Assembly: GCF_002775205.1 (NCBI RefSeq)
Contig: NC_036464.1
Coordinates: 3,349,817-3,413,816, forward strand
Length of the DNA: 64,000 nt
Direction: 5' to 3'
DNA from: Xiphophorus maculatus
Taxonomy: Eukaryota > Chordata > Actinopteri > Cyprinodontiformes > Poeciliidae
Positions 56,547 through 64,000 of this stretch are shown one piece after another; positions within the stretch are counted from its first letter, which is position 1; each line of letters begins with the position of its first letter. The translations under genes and the position numbers were made by a program. The notes below the pieces were generated by a model that saw only the letters and a list, made by a program, of their open reading frames with translations, was not told the origin of the DNA and did not search any database.

Positions 56547-58270
56547 CCGGTGCAGCTGGTGCAGCTGGTGTTGCAGCGTCTCTGTCTTGAGGCTCTCCAG
56601 CAGCTCTATCTGTCCCAGCAGCCAGACCTCCCTGCAGCGCAGCGCCTCCTGCTGGCGGCTCATGCAGCTCTGCAGCTCCGACCGCACCTGGGTGGAGAGC
56701 AGGTGAAGCAGACGCAGGTGAAGCTCCAGCTATCGATTGGCTGACCTCACTGTAACCGGGGCGACTGCTCTGCCAGGTGCTAGCAAAACCGTTACCGTGG
56801 AAACAGTAGCAGAGCGCCAGGAGAGAACTGAGAGCATAAAGAACCGGGTCGGTCCACAGAACAGAACCTGGCTCCTCCGATCAGAACCCAGAACCAGCCA
56901 GCAGAACCTCTGACGGGTCAGACGGGTCCAACAGCTGGAGCTGAGCTTCTGTGAGGAGACGGTTATAGTCAGGCTGACCCCGCCCTGACCCCGCCCTCTC
57001 TCCACTTTTAGCAGTTGACTCAGCCAGAGGATCATGGAGGTTCTGGTTCTGGTTGGACCACAAACCCGACCATACTGAGTCAGCGCTGAGGAAGATGAAG
57101 AAGAGTGAGTGTGGCTGGAGAACAGAACCAGAAGCAGGAGCTGACCCGGTCCAGAACCAATTGTGTTCCCTTCTCCAGCCACCAGCCAGCCGGGTGGTTC
57201 TAGTGCCGGAAGAAAAACAGCGAGTGACTGAGGGTCACTGAGCGTAACACAAACCCTGTAAATTCTAGACACTAACAGGAACCATAGAATCGCACAAAAA
57301 TCCGTGAGGGCCGGCGGCGTCCCAGGGCCAGATTCAGTGAAAGAGGTGGGGAGTCTGGTGCCAGAAGCCCATTAAAATGCTGTTTACATCGTTTTAAACT
57401 GTGTGACTGTTTAAAACGTCACACAGTGGGAATAAAAATAGCAACAGGTATTTTGTTCCATATAACACAGTAGGAGTGTAACAGGTAAACCTTTTATGGA
57501 TGCAAACTCCACTAAAAACCCACCTGTTTAGGATTGTATTTGAAACGTAATCAATTACAAATTTATTGATGGAACCTGACTTAATGTGGTGTTTTGATTA
57601 TTGATTCTATATTGCTTTGTGTTTCTGTGTTTGATGTACGGTGGCCGACAGGTGCAAATGCGCAGCAAAAGAGAAAACATGCAAACAAAAAAAAAAACAC
57701 GCGCACAAATTAAATGCGGCAAGCATTCTTTGACTCCCCCTAGTGGTCTGGAGCACTTCCGTTTTCAACACTTTTTGTTTGCTGCATTTAATTTGCTTTT
57801 TGCTTGCCGCATTTAATTTGTGCGCGTGTTTTTTTTTTGTTTGCATGTTTCTCTTTTGCTGCGCATTTGCACCTGTCGGCCACCGTATTGATGTGATGTA
57901 AAGCACTTTGAAATGCCTTGCTGCTGAAATGTGCTATACAAATAAAATTTGATTGATTGATTGATTCTTGCCGGTTCTCAGAACCGGTTCTGGCAGCTGA
58001 TTGGACCAGAGCTGGGTGGGGGGCTGAAAGTTTTCTCATGATATTGAGATCAAAGTCATGATTAGAACCTTTATCAGGACCCTGCAGCAATGAGTCAGGT
58101 TCTGAGAGGTTCTGCTGGGCTCAGAACCAGGTCAGGTGGACACTGACCTCTCTGGTGTTGTCCCTCAGCTGCTGCTCGGCCTTCAGAACCGACCCGATGG
58201 CGTCCTCCAGCTGGTCCTGGGCCTCCTGGCACAGCTTCATGCTGCTCACTGCTGCCCCCGCTGGAGACAT
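54460..58270 (-). CDS. ncoa4: Nuclear receptor coactivator 4, ferritinophagy receptor (562 aa)
   Basis: Coding exons (minus): 58270-58148, 56687-56547, 56470-56379, 56269-56161, 56090-56010, 55939-55814, 55687-54998, 54945-54718, 54629-54537, 54465-54460. The last holds only ATG TGA. The N-terminal helical region (about 1-145; [33 protein letters not shown]) is the NCOA4 coiled coil. The middle carries repeated WL motifs ([25 protein letters not shown]). The Cys cluster [19 protein letters not shown] has Cys at about 382, 388, 394, 396 and 400, matching the region reported to bind iron. The C terminus ([25 protein letters not shown]) ends like human NCOA4. Known role: delivers ferritin to autophagosomes and lysosomes to release iron. 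The ATG is preceded by an acceptor, so a noncoding first exon is expected; a GTGAGT donor after 61892 is a candidate. Human NCOA4 is about 614 aa. Confidence 0.95.
56340..56368. repeat. (GT)n microsatellite in an ncoa4 intron
   Basis: A run of about 14 GT units ends roughly 10 bases before the 5' splice site at 56379 (minus). Confidence 0.9.
56509..56543. repeat. (GT)n microsatellite beside an ncoa4 splice donor
   Basis: A run of about 17 GT units ends only a few bases from the donor of the second coding exon (56547/56546, minus). The intron is just 76 bp. Confidence 0.9.
57637..57887. mobile_element. Palindromic MITE in ncoa4 intron 1
   Basis: Terminal inverted repeats of about 88 bp start with TACGGTGGCCGACAGGTGCA. 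The flanking TTGATG at 57631-57636 and 57888-57893 looks like a target duplication. The host sequence is a LINE tail. Only a short unique centre separates the arms; it encodes nothing. Confidence 0.8.
57888..57967 (+). repeat. LINE 3' tail with (GATT)n
   Basis: The phrase gctgaaatgtgctatacaaa followed by taaaatttgattgattgatt is the 3' end found on many fish LINE copies. The tail is split from its upstream part (about 57590-57636) by the MITE. Confidence 0.6.
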
Positions 58271-59149
58271 CCTGAACAGCAGCAGAGGACAGTCATGATG
58301 CGGCTCTGGTAAATATGACTGGCTTTGTTATATTAGTATTAAACATGGTGAACTTTATTTCACATGGAAACACTGGATCAGGTCAGGCGGCTCAGTGAGC
58401 TGCAGGTTCCTGTCGGGTCTACAGAAAATCTCTTTATGTGCAACATGTTGGGTAAATCTACCTTTATTACGGTAAAAGGTAGGGGTTGAGCAACTTCGTA
58501 TTTTTTAAGGTTGACTAGAATATGATAAAAGTCGAGTCAAAGTTGAGGTGACGTAATAGTGACGTAAGGGCAAAACGCTTCACAGGAACTTGGAGGCTTT
58601 ATCAGTTAATTCATGGCAAATACTGATAAAAACCTGCTTTCACTGAGTCTATTACGCAGAATTAGAAGAACCAGAAACAGATCATTCTTCCTGAGCGGCG
58701 GAGAAAAGTCCGACAAGTTGCACAATGTCGGGTCTGACTTTTTCTTTCAAACACCGGCTGATGCTGATGATCTCTGGATAGCTGCACATTTAGAAGTTAA
58801 ATTATCTCACTGACCACAGCAGAACATCACAACCCAACTAATGATGACCGGATCCCGTTTGGTTACAGTTGAATCCAGCAGGACGCTCCGCTGATCAGCA
58901 GCGCATCTCGGAACCGACATGCAGGCGGCGGCAGAGATCGCCTCCATCAGGCCCTCAGAGTGAAGCTTGGACTTGGTGTCCAGATGTTGGGCAGTATTTT
59001 TATAAGAGCGTAAAGCTGCCAGGTTAGAAGCTTCAATAGCAGAGAGACGCTGATCAGCTGGAAGGATAAAAAAGCCCGGCATCATGACGCCTTGTCCCAC
59101 ATTACTCCTGTAGTCTTTTATTACATTTTTTCGACACTAGTTTATTTGA

Positions 59150-59290
59150 CAGCAATTCCACAGGAAGGGGACAGAGAGGAGAGAAGCCTGGACCCAGCGA
59201 ACCGAGGACAGGAGTCAGACTCCAGATACCTGGTCTACAGTCTCTATATGCGGGGCGCCGCCGCGCTAACCACTGCGCCGCCGCGCAATA
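59150..59290 (-). repeat. tRNA-derived SINE remnant
   Basis: The minus strand reads a box A-like GCGCAGTGGTTAGCGCGGCG and farther on TGGAGTCTGACTCC in the box B position. These match a common fish SINE arrangement; box B is mutated. Confidence 0.6.
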
Positions 59291-60429
59291 CCTCTATTCC
59301 GGTAGCTTTTGGTGGAAATTTTCAGTTTCTCTTTGGTAAATTATTTACATTTTTATACAGTTGGAGCTTTCTGACAAACTCATTAGTTCACTTTCTTTCA
59401 TTTTCTTGGAAAACTCAGTTTCGTCACTGATTGCGACTCGTTGACTGGACCAGTAAAACGTCATTGCAGAGTAAAGAATCGACTAGTGGACTAGTTGGTG
59501 CAGCCCCTAGAAAAGGTGTATTTATCACAGTAGTCACTGTCGTTACCTGGAACTGGTTCCCGATTGGAAGGTCAGCCTGTCGTCATGGTTACCAGTCAGC
59601 CATGATGTTTCAGGTTCATGTTTAAGTTTTATAACATTTCTGTTTCTGTGTTTTATTGTTATTAAATTGTGTAATGTTGATAAAGACATCTGGGGCCGTC
59701 CAAAAGGACCGATCCGGACCAGAACAGAACCAGAACTGGACCTGAAAGCACCAAGACCTGAATCTAACCTCTCTCTGAGATGCTGTCTTCCACCCTGGCC
59801 CGGTTCTGATCTGCTCTCCCACCTGGCCGGGTTTGGGTCATGCTGTGGTTGTGGGAGGAAGCGGGTCAGCGCTGTGGCCCGGTTCTGGAACAAAGCCCCC
59901 CCTCTGACTCAGCTGTTTGTGAGCATGGCTCCATTATGCTGCGGGTCACAACGGGTCAGAACCACAACCCAAAGGGGATTACATCAGTCATCCCACTGAA
60001 CCACCAGAACCACGTCTGGACTGGACCCTGTGGTACCAGAGTGGGCGGGGCCTATCAGCAGCCAGCCTGGATCAGCTGGAGGCTGTTTCTGATAAACACT
60101 CTGCAGCTGGCTGACCTCTGACCCCAGGGCTGCTCTTTTGCTATGGAGACCAGGGTTTAAATGGAGTAGGTGGTCTGGTTTCAGCCAATCAGAGGCAGGA
60201 CACTGAAGGAGGTCACAGAAGTTCTGCTGACCGATAGAATCAGAAAAAACGGGTTCAGAACCGATCACTGATCAATAACCAATGCTGCTGCAGCTGCCAC
60301 CTCACCTGACCTCTGACCTCTCTGAGGAACTTCAACCTGGAACCAAGAATCACAGACGTGTCAGCAGGAAGAAAAGCTGAACCGGCAGAACTCCTGGTTC
60401 TGGAGGAAACGTCCAGATACCAGAGAGAG

Positions 60430-60431
60430 AG

Positions 60432-60466
<35 letters not shown>
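60430..60466. repeat. (CA)n microsatellite
   Basis: About 18 CA units in the upstream region of ncoa4. Confidence 0.95.
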
Positions 60467-60468
<2 letters not shown>

Positions 60469-61423
60469 GAGGACACCAGGCAGCTTCAGAACAGAACAGG
60501 AACTTCCTTTACTTTGGGGAAGATCAGCCCGTCAGCAGCGGGTCAAAGGTCAGCAGCAGCCTGAATATTCAGGTAAACATAAAAACAACAAGATGGCCCA
60601 TCACCTGACGGTGTCATCTTGCTCCTCTGGGTCCAAAACACCTTCAGCCCTCATTAGCCTCCAGAACCACACAGAACCATTTGAAACAGTACCAGCTGGT
60701 CTCTAGATCCACCAGAAACTAGCAGACGTGACCAAACTTAACATGTTCGCACTGATCCTGGTTCTGAACTGTTCTTCATGGTAACAATCTGAAGCTCGAA
60801 ATTGAAAACGGAAGGAAGAAAACAACCGTTCGGCCAAACTGTTCTAAATTCATCCGGTTCGGCCTGAATTCTTCCTCCGACCGGAACCGGGTCACTCTGC
60901 TTTCACCGCAGATCTTTAATCTGAGCAGAAATGTTCTGGAAACAACCAGGATTAAACTCTTACCTATTTTTCCTTCTCAGACAAAAACAGCTCCGCTTCG
61001 CACGGAACGCTTCTGTTCTCGCGATATCCTGCGCTAAACGCTCTCACACACCGAGAGCTCAAAGGAACGCCATTACTGTCTGTACAGCAGCACGTAGGCT
61101 CCACAAACAGTGAGAGGGAGGGCGGAACCAGCTGGGAACAGCCACACAGAAAACAGGTGAGCAAACCAGCAGGTTGCGCTGCGGTCGAGGAGCAGCCAAT
61201 GAGCGGCGGCGGGAGGTAGTATCACCCGGTGAGCTGTAGGCTGGGGGACGCGCTGTAACTCTGGAACAGCCGGTGTTCAGGCAGTGAACAGCAGCGGGGG
61301 GAGGACTCAAAGCCCCTAGAACAGCCGGAGATTGACGGCTCGTGACAGACCGAGAGTTCCCTGGAAGAAGGCGGTGAAAGCAGGTCAGTGAGAGGCCGGA
61401 ACATTAAGTGGTTCCCTCTACTG

Positions 61424-61434
61424 ACCGCCATGTT
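61424..61434. promoter_or_regulatory. YY1-type motif
   Basis: ACCGCCATGTT fits the YY1 consensus GCCGCCATNTT except for its first base. It lies at the edge of a GC-rich stretch upstream of ncoa4. Confidence 0.4.
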
Positions 61435-62091
61435 GTCTCCTGCCCTCTGTCACACCAAGATAAAACCTGCTAGCCTGTCATGAACAACCACTCTGATGAT
61501 ATACTGTGTTCATGTTGATGTTAACAGCTCTTAGGAGCCTGGAGAAGCTCATCTGCCAGCATTTGGCTACTGTCTACACTACAATCAGTGCCGAATATTC
61601 AATTAAACTTTATTCACATTAAATATGATTAAAATGCGACAGACCGGAGGGGAAAAACCTGATTAGTGAACCTGTTAAAAGAAAAACTGCATATTTTCAA
61701 AGCAGATCTTGTTCAGGCCGGGCCACGCGTCTCCACCGCGAAACTAACATAAACACTGAGCTGAAGTTCCGCCCGAAAAGCTCTAATCAGTCAGAAAACA
61801 TTTATGAAACACCATAAACTCCCACGGTTTCGTGACGCGGCTAGTAGCTGCCCTCCGGGGCTAAACATAGCCGCTCTGGAGATTCACTCACCGCGTGGCT
61901 TTGCTCTGCAGTCTGGACTTGGAGGTCATAAATGATCCGAACCGGTTCGGTGTCACTGCAGCCCAAAAAACGGTCGGTGAGCGCCTCTACAGAACCCCGG
62001 CTGCTGACCCAAAGTCACTGCGTCACGGAAAGACAGCAACCAAATGTCGCGATAACTGGACTGAAACTCTCGTTAGTGGGAGACGGAGTGA

Positions 62092-62110
62092 AGCTGCCCC
62101 CTGCTGGTAC
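62092..62110 (-). promoter_or_regulatory. Strong CTCF-like motif
   Basis: Minus strand reads GTACCAGCAGGGGGCAGCT, an excellent match to the CTCF core CCASYAGRKGGC. It points toward ncoa4, opposite to the motifs at 52737 and 53356. Confidence 0.55.
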
Positions 62111-62624
62111 AAAAGGAGAACCAGAACTATCACTTTCTGTAAGCTTCACTCTGGACTTTCTGTTCCTCCAGTCCTTGATTTTCATCTGAAACCAGAACTC
62201 TGGTCCACTGAGCCTCAGTCCAGTTCTGGTTCTGATCTGATTCTGACTGTGGAGATGATGATGACGATAAGATGGATTCTTTATTAAATCAAAAAGCCCT
62301 GACCAGCTCTGACCACCGTCTTCATCAGAATGTCTTGAGAACATAGAGAGTCTTCAGATTCGCTGTAACACAGACTGCTACAGCAGATCCTTCATTTCCC
62401 TTTGGGATCAATAACGTATTTTTAAATGTAATTTTCTGGTTTTGATTCTAATTTATTTAACTAAAGACAACAAACTGTTATTTCAAACATGTCAGAAGGA
62501 AGACGGAAATATTTTATTGTAAATTAGGACTTTTTGAAACTGTTGAGACAGAAAAATGTTTTTTTATTTTTATTTAAACATTTTTTTTTTTTACCCCTCC
62601 AGGGGGTATTTTTGTGGGCTCTAG

Positions 62625-62765
62625 TGTCCCTTATGTGATAGTAGGCTGACAGGAAACGGGGAAGGAGAGGGGGGAAGACATGCGGCAAATGTCGTCGGGT
62701 CCGGGAGTCGAACCCGCGACGGCCGCGTCGAGGACTGAAGGCCTCCAAATACGGGTCGCACTATT
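62625..62765 (-). repeat. SINE-like repeat with a mutated tRNA core
   Basis: The segment gacatgcggcaaatgtcgtc and gggagtcgaacccgcgac (box B-like on the minus strand: GTCGCGGGTTCGACTCCC) is a widespread teleost tRNA-derived repeat. It is followed by ggcctccaaatacgggtcgc. Confidence 0.7.
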
Positions 62766-62892
62766 TCACTTTATTGTGAATATGAAGCTAATGGCTTCTA
62801 AATGCAGCTTCTGATTCAGTAAATGGCTAAAGGGTGGACATTAGAGATAATAAATGCAATAACAGGTTTTTGAATCAGTATCTATAAATATT

Positions 62893-63700
62893 ATGCACCC
62901 AAGAAGAACAAAAAGCACAGTTCTCTTACAAAATGTTAAGAAATCTATGATAGTCAAAATTAGGACAAATTATTTGAAATTCCTAATTCCTCCTAAATAT
63001 AAAGAATTACATTTTAAAATAATAAATAACGTTTATCCTTCAAATGAGTTCTTAAGAGAGAGATTTAAGTTTAATGTTGAGAATTGTGGTTTTTGTAAAA
63101 CTCAATTGGAAACAACTAAACATTTGTTTTACGAATGTAAAGAAATATTAAACTTATGGGATCAACTTTGAAACTTTCTGTCTTCTAAAACAATAAATGT
63201 GGATTTTATTTCCTTACAAACCATTAAATTTGGTTTATCTATCAAAGAAAAAATATTTTAATTTTTAGTCAATGTTCTAATGATTATAACCAAATATTAT
63301 ATCCATAAATGTCGCTACGCAAAATGCTGCCTCTCATTCTCTGCTCTAAAAAATGATCTTTTTTTTAAAAATGTCTGAGAAAGATGCAGAATTTAAACGC
63401 AATTAAATAGTTTGAGTTAATGGAGGATTTTCAGTTAGTAGTCCCCTCTGATTAATTTTATCAGATATTTTATTATTATTTTATTTTATTTATTCATTAT
63501 TTTAATACTTTGTTTTAACTTTGCATCTAATTGTTTTAGTCAAAAACAGGAGTTGTGATATTATTTTGTTTTTGTAATGTCTGTTATTGACGTGTTGTTT
63601 GAGATTGTTATTGTTATTCTTCTATATTCCATTTTTAAAAATGGCTACAGGGCTAGTTCACCCAATTGTTCACAACCTTCAATCTGCTCTGGTTTAACAC
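62893..63700 (+). pseudogene. L1 LINE ORF2 C-terminal remnant
   Basis: The frame from 62893 encodes PPKYKELHFKIINNVYPSNE and CGFCKTQLETTKHLFYECK. This is the zinc-binding tail region after the reverse transcriptase of fish L1 elements. The frame stops at 63171; further homologous-looking words (KEKIF, KYYIHKCRYAK) continue with stops in between. It is a dead 5'-truncated copy; the sequence to about 63700 looks like its 3' UTR. Confidence 0.8.
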
Positions 63701-63884
63701 ATCTTATCAAATGTGCTTTTTTCATCTTGCTACAGAAAATGAACTCACTAAACGTATCTTTCTCTCTCTGTCTGTCTTTTTCTGTCTCACACACACAGAC
63801 ACACACAAGTTTGTTTTTCTAGACCTATTATTACTTTATTAAATCAATCCTCCAGCTGCTGCTGGCATTTTCACTAAAGATGAA

Positions 63885-64000
63885 AGGAAGGAAGATGGAG
63901 CACATCAGCCCAGTTCTAAAGTCCCTCCACTGGCTCCATGTAGCTCAGAGAATAGACTTTAAGATACTGCGGTTGGTTTATAGATCACTGAATGGCTTAG
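63885..64000 (+). pseudogene. L2-type LINE reverse transcriptase C-terminal fragment (runs off the window)
   Basis: The plus strand encodes HISPVLKSLHWLHVAQRIDF followed by KILRLVYRSLNGL, the conserved C-terminal block of L2/Rex-type reverse transcriptases. It is cut by the window end, so intactness cannot be judged. Confidence 0.8.

Larger units (their letters stand above)
58271..61980. other. Upstream region of ncoa4
   Basis: No coding sequence is recognised. It holds a SINE remnant (59150-59290), a (CA)n tract and two GC-rich stretches (61180-61440 and 61700-61980). In the second, a minus-strand exon ending at 61892 has the donor GCG|GTGAGTGAAT, a candidate first exon of ncoa4. Confidence 0.4.

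Overview
This window is vertebrate, almost certainly ray-finned fish, nuclear DNA. The genes have many short GT-AG exons and vertebrate-specific products (parkin, NCOA4). The repeats are typical teleost families: a Tc1-like transposon, tRNA-derived SINEs, and L1 and L2 LINE tails. The very frequent 'CCAGAACC' style of simple sequence suggests a percomorph, perhaps a killifish or livebearer relative, but that is only an impression.

Four protein-coding genes can be assembled exon by exon, all on the minus strand. (1) 468-5304: an 18-exon, 797-residue TRP-type cation channel with N-terminal ankyrin repeats and a glutamine-rich C-terminal coiled coil. (2) 12107-15760: prkn (parkin), complete in 3.65 kb and 11 exons, with the catalytic Cys, His, Glu and the Ser65 position conserved. 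(3) 16925-18614: a 463-residue, six-finger C2H2 zinc-finger protein with an acidic N terminus; a likely noncoding first exon ends at 19942. (4) 54460-58270: ncoa4, the ferritinophagy receptor, 562 residues in 10 coding exons, the last encoding only Met-stop. All splice phases were followed by hand and close without a frameshift.

The rest is repeat-dominated. 5981-8942 is a foldback-like element with long inverted arms and a 51-bp tandem array. 9173-10290 is a 27-bp minisatellite. 21189-24770 is a 22-bp satellite with a 1,144-bp higher-order period. 27755-34085 holds two head-to-tail copies of a long teleost element; the second was hit by a pogo/Tigger-like element, itself hit by an intact 1,627-bp Tc1-like transposon whose transposase has an open reading frame. 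34108-51304 is a 17.2-kb array of a different 27-bp unit, organised into 2,376-bp (88 x 27) higher-order repeats. This array gives a spurious reading frame of more than 5,000 codons. L1 and L2 remnants and SINEs flank ncoa4.

The genes do not form a functional cluster. Parkin (mitophagy) and NCOA4 (ferritinophagy) both act in selective autophagy, but nothing here shows that their closeness is meaningful. The most notable features are the recently homogenised 17-kb satellite, the compact parkin gene not headed by PACRG, a minisatellite grown from a splice donor, a palindrome carrying two divergent CTCF-like motifs, and CTCF-like motifs pointing toward each other around ncoa4.
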